A stretch of DNA of 9,525 nucleotides, from positions 1-9,525 of the forward strand of contig CAKOJO010000042.1 of NCBI GenBank assembly GCA_934090595.1, given 5' to 3'. Below are positions 1 to 4,835 of the stretch, one piece after another; positions within the stretch are counted from its first letter, which is position 1; every line of letters starts with the position of its first letter. A program made the translations under genes and the position numbers. Source of the stretch: an uncultured Bacilli bacterium. GTDB taxonomy: Bacteria; Bacillota_I; Bacilli_A; RF39; UBA660. The notes beneath the pieces were generated by a model. The model was not told the origin of the DNA, made no database searches, and saw only the letters and a list, made by a program, of their open reading frames with translations.

Positions 1-26
1 AAAAATCAATCATTTCTGATTGATTT
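1..26 (-). terminator. Rho-independent terminator downstream of tRNA-Gly
   Basis: Positions 3-12 and 17-26 form a perfect 10-bp stem. On the minus strand the 4-nt loop reads GAAA (a GNRA-type tetraloop) and the stem runs directly into a T run that leaves the window at position 1. It lies about 40 nt after the encoded CCA end of the tRNA, so it most likely ends the tRNA transcript. The stem is A/T-rich with only two G-C pairs, and the full length of the T tract cannot be seen. Confidence 0.7.
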
Positions 27-64
27 AATCATTAACATCGCTTTGGTGCGACGATTTTTGCTTC

Positions 65-139
65 TGGAGCAAATGACGGGAATCGAACCCGCATCCTAGC
101 CTTGGCAAGGCCATGTTCTAACCATTGAACCACATCTGC
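65..139 (-). tRNA. tRNA-Gly (anticodon GCC), CCA encoded
   Basis: Read on the minus strand, this 75-nt stretch folds as a cloverleaf. The 7-bp acceptor stem pairs 133-139 with 69-75 and contains one G-U. The D-arm contains GGTTC...GAAC. The 5-bp anticodon stem carries the loop TTGCCAA (102-108), so the anticodon is GCC, at 104-106. The T-arm has CGGGT-TCGATTC-CCGTC-type sequence. The discriminator is T (68), and CCA is encoded at 65-67. The GCC anticodon reads GGC and GGT, so this is glycine. It lies about 60 bp after efp on the same strand and is followed by a terminator hairpin. It could be read through from efp or start from a weak promoter at 154-159. Confidence 0.95.
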
Positions 140-153
140 ACTAAATATATTGT

Positions 154-159
154 ATTATA
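154..159 (-). promoter_or_regulatory. Possible -10 box for tRNA-Gly
   Basis: A perfect TATAAT on the minus strand ends 14 nt before the mature tRNA 5' end, which would give a short leader of about 7 nt for RNase P to remove. No convincing -35 box or TG extension is present, and the surrounding DNA is almost pure A/T, so a chance match is possible. Confidence 0.3.
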
Positions 160-198
160 TTTTTATAAATATAGCAATATATTTGTTGTATTTTTTAA

Positions 199-756
199 CT
201 ATGCTCTTGAAACATATTTTCCATCTTTAGTAGAAATTAATATTTTTTCTCCTTCATTGATGAATAATGGTACTTTAATAGTATATCCAGTTTCAAGTGT
301 TGCATCTTTCATAGCACTTGAAGTAGTATTTCCTTTTACACCAGGTTCAGTTGTTACTACTTCCATTTCTATCTTATCTGGAAGGGATAATCCTAACATT
401 TCTCCTTCAAAGAATGTAATATCTACATCTAAGTTTTCTTTTAAATATTTAACATCATCGCCAAGATTAGATTTATTTATATCTATTTGAGAGTAATCTT
501 CCATATTCATGAAAGTATAATCATCTCCTGTTGAATATAAATATTGCATTGGTTTTCTTTCAATTCTTGCTAATTCTACTTTAGTAGCAGAGTTAAAAGT
601 ATATTCAGTTGTTGAACCAGTTCTTAAGTTTTTTAACTTAGTTCTTACAAATGCTGCTCCCTTACCAGGTTTAACGTGTTGGAATTCTAATATTGTATAG
701 ATATTTCCATCAAATTGAATAGTCATTCCTGTTTTAAAATCATTTACATTTATCAT
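199..756 (-). CDS. efp: Elongation factor P
   Basis: This is EF-P, the cytoplasmic factor that binds between the P and E sites of the ribosome and relieves stalling at consecutive prolines. The 185-residue length is normal for the family. The N-terminal KOW-like domain carries the loop PGKGAA, with Lys32 at its tip. In Bacillus EF-P this lysine is the post-translationally modified residue; that the same modification occurs here is inference. The two OB domains follow, and the C-terminus has the family motif ending TKDGKYVSR. The ATG start is supported by an AGGTGA Shine-Dalgarno (762-767) about 6-8 nt upstream, in the 17-bp gap after rpmG, so the two genes are probably co-transcribed and may be translationally coupled. 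No modification enzyme gene is present in the window. Confidence 0.97.
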   Translation of the reverse strand: MINVNDFKTGMTIQFDGNIYTILEFQHVKPGKGAAFVRTKLKNLRTGSTTEYTFNSATKVELARIERKPMQYLYSTGDDYTFMNMEDYSQIDINKSNLGDDVKYLKENLDVDITFFEGEMLGLSLPDKIEMEVVTTEPGVKGNTTSSAMKDATLETGYTIKVPLFINEGEKILISTKDGKYVSRA

Positions 757-773
757 TCAAATCACCTACTTAA

Positions 774-938
774 TTATTTTTCTTCTTTATGTAATGTATG
801 TTTTTGACATTTAGGACAATATTTATTTAGTTCTAAACGTGCTGTTGTATTTTTTACATTTTTTTCTGTACGATAGTTTTGACTTTTGCATACAGTACAA
901 GTAAGTGTTTTTCCTTGTCTATTTTCTAATTTTGCCAT
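774..938 (-). CDS. rpmG: 50S ribosomal protein L33
   Basis: This small basic protein of 54 residues is a component of the large ribosomal subunit. It has the zinc-ribbon form of L33, with Cys14-x2-Cys17 and Cys41-x2-Cys44, so it is the zinc-binding (C+) paralog. In Bacillota a cysteine-free version is often also present and is induced by zinc limitation; none is seen here. The reading frame is open to 959, but the ATG at 936-938 is chosen because AGGAGGG (944-950) sits 5 nt upstream of it. The ATG at 957-959 would also lie almost on the predicted transcription start. It precedes efp by 17 bp on the same strand, and the pair share a promoter at 964-972. Confidence 0.95.
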   Translation of the reverse strand: MAKLENRQGKTLTCTVCKSQNYRTEKNVKNTTARLELNKYCPKCQKHTLHKEEK

Positions 939-963
939 AATATCCCTCCTCATTTCCATAGAT

Positions 964-972
964 ATTATATCA
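964..972 (-). promoter_or_regulatory. Extended -10 promoter for rpmG-efp
   Basis: The minus strand reads TGATATAAT, a perfect -10 hexamer with the TGn extension, which is typical of sigma-A promoters that tolerate a poor -35. The best -35 candidate is TTGCTT (986-991) with a 16-bp spacer. Transcription would start near 957, leaving a leader of about 18 nt that contains the rpmG ribosome binding site. No G-C terminator hairpin separates it from the upstream PBP gene, so read-through is also possible. Confidence 0.6.
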
Positions 973-998
973 AATTTTTCAGAAAAAGCAAAACATTT

Positions 999-3047
999 TT
1001 ACACATTTTTTCTTCTTTCTCCATTTTTAGTGTAATATTTAAAGAAAATATTGCTACTTTTTTCCATTAATCGATAGTTTATATCTGATTTATATTCTCC
1101 TCTTTTAGGATTTTGAACATTGGGAGATGAAGTCATTATTGATACAATTGGTTTATTAAATGGTGCATATGTAATGAAGTTATTACTTACTGTTTCATTG
1201 TCTACTACTCCATCATTATCTACATCAATCATACTTTCACTAGTACCAGTTTTACCCGCTGGATCGTATTCATATTTTATATATCCTGCTCCGGTACCAT
1301 TTGTCATTACTAATCTAAATCCTTTTTGTATTCTTTTCATATATTTTTCTTTTGTTTCTACTTTATTAATTTTTACTGTTTCATTTTCATATATAACTTT
1401 TTGATCTTTATCTAGAACACTTTTTAGAAATCTTGGTTTTATTCTTGTTCCATCATTTGCAACAGTACTTATATATTGACTTAATTGAAGTGGTGTATAG
1501 GTATCATATTGTCCTATTGCAAAGTTTATTAATAAGTCACCTGCTTTACTTGTTCCTTTATAACCAGTCTCTTCTTTTGGATAATCTATTCCTGTTTTTG
1601 TTCCAAGTCCAAATTGATAATAAATACTTCGATACTTATTAAATGCATCTTCATTAATTTTTAACTTTTTATGAGGATAATATGTAAATCCTCCGACTCT
1701 CATCGCAGTAAGATATTGATATACATTGGATGAGTATTGTAGTGCTTGTAAATCATTTACATAACCAAGAGTCTTCCATGAACATTTTTCCGGTAAATTA
1801 TATAAATAAATACAATTATCATAGAATGATGTACCAATATCTATTGCTTTATTATTATACCCAACAATCATACTAGCACCCTTTACTACCGATCCTGGTG
1901 TTATAGTCATCAACATATTTCCTTCTTCATAATTATATGTTTTATATTTATTTTTATCATAGTAAACTTGTTCTCCAAGCATTGCATATATTTCTCCGGT
2001 CGATGGTTTTTGCATTGTAATAAAACTACCCGTATAAAAATCAGTATTAGCTTCTTTCTTTGTTTTAATTACTTCTTGCTCTAACATTTTTTCTAGTTCT
2101 AACTGTAAATCTATATCAATAGATAGTACTATATCACTACCTCTTGATCCTTTTTCTACTAGTTTTAATGAGTTATCTTCCATAACCTTGTACTTATCCT
2201 TTGTTCCCTTTAGAATACTTTCATATTGTTTTTCTAGTCCTGTTAGTCCTACTCTATCATCTCTAGAGTATCCAAGTGATAAGTAATATTTTAAATCTTC
2301 TTCAGGCATCTTATTTGATTCAGATACTTTTCCAAATATATTTCTTAGAGTATCACCATATAAGTATTTTCTTTCCCATTCTAACTTTGTTTTAAAGCCT
2401 TTCAAAGTACTTATATTTTCTGATATATAAGCATATTCTTTATCACTAACATCTTTTTTAATAATTTTTTCATCATATGAATAACCTTTATTCATCAAAT
2501 AATACAAATAAGCTGACTTTTTATCTCTAGTGTTAAATAGTTTCAAATCATCTTTAGTTATTCTTTTAATCTTAAGTTCATATATATCGTCCTCAGTTAA
2601 TTTTCTATTTTTTAAATCTTCAAGTTCACTTGCTTTAATTTTTTTATTTGATATATCTGGATGTTTAAGTATAAAGAATTCTTTTAATACTCTATCTGTT
2701 ACATTGTTATAATCAAGATTTATTTTACTACTCATAAAGTATGCTAATTCTATTTCTTCATTAATAGTTATGTTTTTTTCTTTTTTATAATATATACTTT
2801 TTACTGCTTTATTATCTACGAGTAATTTCATGTTTCTATCGTATATTCTTCCTCTTGGTGTACTATCACCATATACATAAACATTAGTCATATTAGTAAG
2901 TAACATTTTATAATAGTCCCCACGTAAAATATTTAGATAGCATATTCTTCCAAGCATAACAATAAATATAGAAACAATTAATATTTCTAATATTGTTATT
3001 CTTTTATTAATATTATATTTTTTATTATTATTCTTATATTTTCTCAT
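999..3047 (-). CDS. Class B penicillin-binding protein (PBP2-like DD-transpeptidase)
   Basis: This membrane-anchored transpeptidase cross-links peptidoglycan outside the cell. It has 682 residues. A Lys/Asn-rich cytoplasmic tail is followed by one membrane anchor (about 17-38). Next come a PBP-dimer region with the conserved PRGRIYDRN motif (64-72) and a charged, poorly conserved insertion (about 95-235). The catalytic domain has all three motifs: Ser386-x-x-Lys389 in TPGSVVKG, the SSN triad at 439-441, and KTGT at 599-602. Its size and layout fit elongation PBP2/PbpA better than division PBP2x, and no PASTA repeats follow the transpeptidase domain. Just after KTGT is a DxDxDGxxD loop (608-616) resembling a calcium site. 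The ATG at 3047 has no visible Shine-Dalgarno, but an in-frame stop at 3078-3080 excludes a longer protein. Its presence shows that the organism has a wall. Confidence 0.93.
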   Translation of the reverse strand: MRKYKNNNKKYNINKRITILEILIVSIFIVMLGRICYLNILRGDYYKMLLTNMTNVYVYGDSTPRGRIYDRNMKLLVDNKAVKSIYYKKEKNITINEEIELAYFMSSKINLDYNNVTDRVLKEFFILKHPDISNKKIKASELEDLKNRKLTEDDIYELKIKRITKDDLKLFNTRDKKSAYLYYLMNKGYSYDEKIIKKDVSDKEYAYISENISTLKGFKTKLEWERKYLYGDTLRNIFGKVSESNKMPEEDLKYYLSLGYSRDDRVGLTGLEKQYESILKGTKDKYKVMEDNSLKLVEKGSRGSDIVLSIDIDLQLELEKMLEQEVIKTKKEANTDFYTGSFITMQKPSTGEIYAMLGEQVYYDKNKYKTYNYEEGNMLMTITPGSVVKGASMIVGYNNKAIDIGTSFYDNCIYLYNLPEKCSWKTLGYVNDLQALQYSSNVYQYLTAMRVGGFTYYPHKKLKINEDAFNKYRSIYYQFGLGTKTGIDYPKEETGYKGTSKAGDLLINFAIGQYDTYTPLQLSQYISTVANDGTRIKPRFLKSVLDKDQKVIYENETVKINKVETKEKYMKRIQKGFRLVMTNGTGAGYIKYEYDPAGKTGTSESMIDVDNDGVVDNETVSNNFITYAPFNKPIVSIMTSSPNVQNPKRGEYKSDINYRLMEKSSNIFFKYYTKNGERRKNV

Positions 3048-3106
3048 ATTATTATTTTGGTTAAATTTTCTAAAAACTTACATATAAATTACTAGGTGAT
3101 TAAAAT

Positions 3107-3349
3107 ATGTATGAAAGTATTATTAAAAATTATGTAAATAAACTTACTAAAGATCATATAAGAAATTTTTGTATAAAAGAAAATGTTGTCATTTCTAATG
3201 AAGAAGTTGATACTATTTACTATTATATTAAGAATAACTGGAAAGATATTATGTATGATCCGAATCCTTATTTAAAGATTGCTAAGGAAAAGTTAAGTAA
3301 AGATGTTTATGAAAAAGTATTGTTTTTAAAAGATAAGTATCTAAAATAA
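3107..3349 (+). CDS. Small helical protein, possibly DUF2624 (YqfT-like)
   Basis: This is an 80-residue charged protein with no signal peptide or membrane segment. The ATG has a good ribosome binding site, AGGTGAT (3094-3100), 6 nt upstream. The predicted structure is mostly helical. The order of elements resembles my recollection of the DUF2624 family of Bacillota, whose function is unknown: a short N-terminal helix, LTKDHIRNF, then V-I-SNEEVDTIYYYIK, then a helical tail ending KVLFLKDKYLK. The resemblance is in pattern, not strong identity, so the family call is tentative. It is the only accepted plus-strand gene, divergent from the PBP gene (59-bp gap) and convergent with lepB (stop codons 8 bp apart). 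It has no terminator of its own that I can see. Confidence 0.7.
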   Translation: MYESIIKNYVNKLTKDHIRNFCIKENVVISNEEVDTIYYYIKNNWKDIMYDPNPYLKIAKEKLSKDVYEKVLFLKDKYLK

Positions 3350-3372
3350 AAAGGATACTATTTTTTGTATCC
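3343..3372 (-). terminator. Terminator of lepB, overlapping its stop codon
   Basis: On the minus strand GGATAC (3367-3372) and GTATCC (3353-3358) pair around an 8-nt A-rich loop, followed by TTTTTATTTT (3343-3352). The 5' arm is the last lepB coding sequence, the TAG stop spans the loop and stem edge (3358-3360), and the T tract lies in the last codons of the convergent gene. On the plus strand the hairpin is followed by AAAAC, so it should not terminate in that direction. Confidence 0.7.
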
Positions 3373-3864
3373 AAAACTATTAAGTGGAAGTAGTACTAAA
3401 TTAGCACTTCCTAAAATATCTTCTTTTTTAAAACAACCAAAAATTCTACTGTCAAGAGAGTCTTTTCTATTGTCTCCGAGTGCAAAGTAACAATCTTCTG
3501 GTATTTTATCGTATCCTAAATCTGTTATATTAAAGTCTTCGGTAGATTGATTTTTAAAGTATTCTTCTTGCTCTTTATCATTAATATATAGTTTATCGTC
3601 TACATATTTTAATGTTTCTCCAGGAAGACCAATAACTCTTTTAATGAGATAGGAGTCATCTTTTTTTATTACTACAATATCAAATCTTTCTATATCATTA
3701 AACCTATAATTAATTTTATTTAGGATCATTATTTCTTTGTCTTGTAGAGTTGTACCCATGCTTGTTCCATTTACTCTTATTGGGGTAATAATAAAGGTTC
3801 TTATTAAAATTATTGCCAATATTATGGAACCATAGATTATTATTTCTTTTGTTTTATCTTTCAT
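3358..3864 (-). CDS. lepB: Type I signal peptidase
   Basis: This membrane-bound serine/lysine-dyad peptidase removes signal peptides from exported proteins at the outer membrane face. From the ATG at 3864 it has 168 residues, typical for Gram-positive SipS-like enzymes. It has one N-terminal membrane anchor (about 7-24), then VNGTSM with catalytic Ser35 and YLIKRVIGLPGE with the general base Lys75. The late signature motifs GDNR (130-133) and DSRIFG (138-143) follow. The frame extends to a TTG at 3885, but that codon lies in the loop of the rplS terminator hairpin and lacks a properly spaced ribosome binding site, so the ATG is preferred. That ATG also has no Shine-Dalgarno. rplS-lepB neighbours are common in Bacillota; here a terminator lies between them, so lepB probably receives only read-through transcription or has an unseen promoter. 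Confidence 0.92.
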   Translation of the reverse strand: MKDKTKEIIIYGSIILAIILIRTFIITPIRVNGTSMGTTLQDKEIMILNKINYRFNDIERFDIVVIKKDDSYLIKRVIGLPGETLKYVDDKLYINDKEQEEYFKNQSTEDFNITDLGYDKIPEDCYFALGDNRKDSLDSRIFGCFKKEDILGSANLVLLPLNSFGYKK

Positions 3865-3897
3865 AAATAAAGAAAAATAAGGCAAGTGCCTTATTTT
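3865..3897 (-). terminator. Terminator of rplS, overlapping its stop codon
   Basis: On the minus strand AAAATAAGGC (3888-3897) pairs perfectly with GCCTTATTTT (3874-3883) around the loop ACTT. The stem is followed by TCTTTATTT (3865-3873). The 5' arm includes the rplS TAA stop (3891-3893), and the T-rich tail ends exactly at the lepB ATG. This is a convincing hairpin that should cut lepB transcription below that of rplS. Confidence 0.8.
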
Positions 3898-4235
3898 ATT
3901 CCTCTTTCTTTAATTCTGTATTGACCTACATAATCTCTTAAGAAGTTTAACTTAGCACGTCTTACTTTACCACGTCTTACAACAGTAATATTTGCTAATT
4001 TTGGAGAATGTACAGGGAAAATTCTGTTTACTCCAACACCATAAGAAATCTTTCTAACTGTGAAAGTTTCACTTAGTCCAGAACCTTTACGACTAGTGAC
4101 TACTCCTTCATAAGCTTGGATACGTTCTTTTTTACCTTCGATGATTTTTACATCTACACGAACTGTATCTCCTACTCTGAATTCAGGAATATCACTTTTA
4201 ATTTGTTTAGCGGCCATTTTGTCTACTAAATTCAT
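3891..4235 (-). CDS. rplS: 50S ribosomal protein L19
   Basis: L19 sits at the interface of the two ribosomal subunits. The protein has 114 residues, the normal length. It carries the family motifs FRVGDTVRVDVKI (about 19-31), IQAYEGVVTSRKGSG (39-53), the region with SYGVGVNRIFPVHSP, and VRRGKVRRAKLNFLRD near the C-terminus. The start is supported by AAAGGAG about 6-7 nt upstream. It has its own promoter (4301-4329) and a 60-nt leader. Its neighbour lepB is a usual partner, but the other common partners trmD and rimM (upstream) and rbgA (downstream) are missing here, so the ancestral cluster has been broken up. Confidence 0.97.
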   Translation of the reverse strand: MNLVDKMAAKQIKSDIPEFRVGDTVRVDVKIIEGKKERIQAYEGVVTSRKGSGLSETFTVRKISYGVGVNRIFPVHSPKLANITVVRRGKVRRAKLNFLRDYVGQYRIKERGIK

Positions 4236-4295
4236 ATTAACACTCCTTTTCTAATACAATCATGATCCTATAGTCAGCGGATTGCTTGATAACGT
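4236..4295 (-). promoter_or_regulatory. rplS 5' leader, possible L19 autoregulatory leader
   Basis: About 60 nt lie between the predicted transcription start and the rplS ATG. The RNA contains CAAUCC (4279-4284), GGAUC (4264-4268) and GAUUG (4257-4261). AUCC can pair with GGAU around a 10-nt loop (GCUGACUAUA), or CAAUC can pair with GAUUG, giving two mutually exclusive hairpins just before the AAAGGAG site. L19 leaders are a known Bacillota ribosomal-protein leader class (Rfam L19_leader), and position, size and layout suit it. The assignment is from memory and not from an alignment. Confidence 0.45.
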
Positions 4296-4300
4296 ATATG

Positions 4301-4329
4301 ATTTTATCATAAAAAATGATTGTTGTCTA
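4301..4329 (-). promoter_or_regulatory. Sigma-A type promoter of rplS
   Basis: On the minus strand the -35 box is TAGACA (4324-4329, 5 of 6 to consensus). A 17-bp spacer follows, then the -10 box TAAAAT (4301-4306, 5 of 6), preceded by TGA to give an extended -10. Transcription would begin near 4295. This is the best-formed promoter in the window, as expected for a ribosomal protein gene. Confidence 0.75.
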
Positions 4330-4486
4330 GTGTTTTACATAATTAATTTATGCTTTCTGAAAGAATTTATGCTATTTCTACTATAATGATAGCTGACATG
4401 GATAGTATTTGTTCCAAATCCAGTGAAATTTTTTCAATTTTTTGCATTTTTATAGAAACAAGATTTTTGATACAAGTTTTCTTATT

Positions 4487-4512
4487 CAAAAATAAAAATT
4501 GCCTTAAGGCAA
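4487..4512 (-). terminator. Palindromic terminator-like site
   Basis: A perfect 14-bp palindrome, TTGCCTTAAGGCAA (4499-4512), is followed on the minus strand by TTTTTATTTTT (4488-4498). The stem is only 5 bp with a TTAA loop, but the T tract is strong. It could end a sufB read-through transcript or an RNA starting inside the inverted-repeat element, and it would insulate the rplS promoter from upstream transcription. Confidence 0.5.
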
Positions 4513-4569
4513 ATCTTACTTTTGCAATCATTTTTCTATGATTTACAACGATAATAACATCAACACATA

Positions 4570-4753
4570 TCTTTGAATGCCAACTTTATTATCTTTTTAA
4601 GAAATAGTTATAAAAAGATAATATTTTTCTAATTCTAGCACTGCTTATAATTATTTATTTATTATTAAAGTAATTTAATATAAATGCGACGTCTTACTGA
4701 TATAAGTAAACGTTGCAATCTGTATAATATCACAAAAAGTTGGCATTCAAAGA
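4570..4753. repeat. 184-bp element with perfect 18-bp inverted repeats and internal hairpins
   Basis: TCTTTGAATGCCAACTTT (4570-4587) is repeated exactly in inverse orientation at 4736-4753. Nested inside are two more strong hairpins. The first is a 13-bp perfect stem pairing 4587-4599 with 4611-4623. The second is a 12-bp stem with one bulged C and a GATATA loop (4686-4716; G-U paired if read from the plus strand). A weaker A/T hairpin may lie around 4646-4683. There is no coding capacity and no clean target-site duplication at the ends. It could be a miniature inverted-repeat element or IS remnant, a multi-branched structured RNA, or an invertible segment. The sequence alone does not decide. 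Confidence 0.7.
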
Positions 4754-4771
4754 ACATGTTTGTCTACATAT

Positions 4772-4800
4772 AATATACTACTTTTTATGGTTTTATACAA
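4772..4800 (-). promoter_or_regulatory. Weak promoter-like site reading into the inverted-repeat element
   Basis: The minus strand shows TTGTAT (4795-4800), a 17-bp spacer, and TATATT (4772-4777). A second candidate, the extended -10 TGATATTAT, lies inside the element at 4724-4732 and would start RNA at about 4717, right at the bulged hairpin. Both are in A/T-rich DNA where chance matches are frequent. Confidence 0.25.
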
Positions 4801-4835
4801 GTCTTTTTCACTTAATATAATAGCATCAACTAATT

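Larger units (their letters stand above)
4330..4835. other. Long gene-poor region between rplS and sufB
   Basis: These roughly 500 bp hold no gene I can defend. From the rplS side it contains A/T-rich DNA with small hairpins (AATCAT-TTTTCT-ATGATT near 4525-4545) and a palindromic terminator-like site at 4487-4512. Beyond these are the 184-bp inverted-repeat element at 4570-4753 and a T-rich stretch up to the sufB stop. A 54-codon open frame on the minus strand (4367-4531) lacks a ribosome binding site and contains the terminator-like palindrome. sufB has no obvious terminator immediately after its stop. Confidence 0.6.

Noticed and set aside
27..64. Second terminator hairpin (TCGC...GCGA followed by a T run on the plus strand)
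   Set aside because: The stem is only 4 bp and points toward the tRNA's antisense strand; no plus-strand gene ends here.
1120..1642. Plus-strand open frames opposite the PBP gene
   Set aside because: They lie antisense to the conserved transpeptidase domain and have no independent coding signals.
4350..4541. 63-residue plus-strand open frame between rplS and sufB
   Set aside because: It has no ribosome binding site, is dominated by Ile/Phe/Ser as expected from A/T-rich noncoding DNA, and overlaps the terminator-like palindrome.
4570..4753. 6S RNA, suggested by the 184-nt length and paired ends
   Set aside because: 6S RNA is a single rod with a central bubble. Here the interior forms separate side hairpins, and the closing stem is not followed by a terminator.
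4816..4821. TATAAT on the plus strand just before the sufB stop
   Set aside because: There is no -35 box or downstream plus-strand gene; it is probably chance in A/T-rich DNA.
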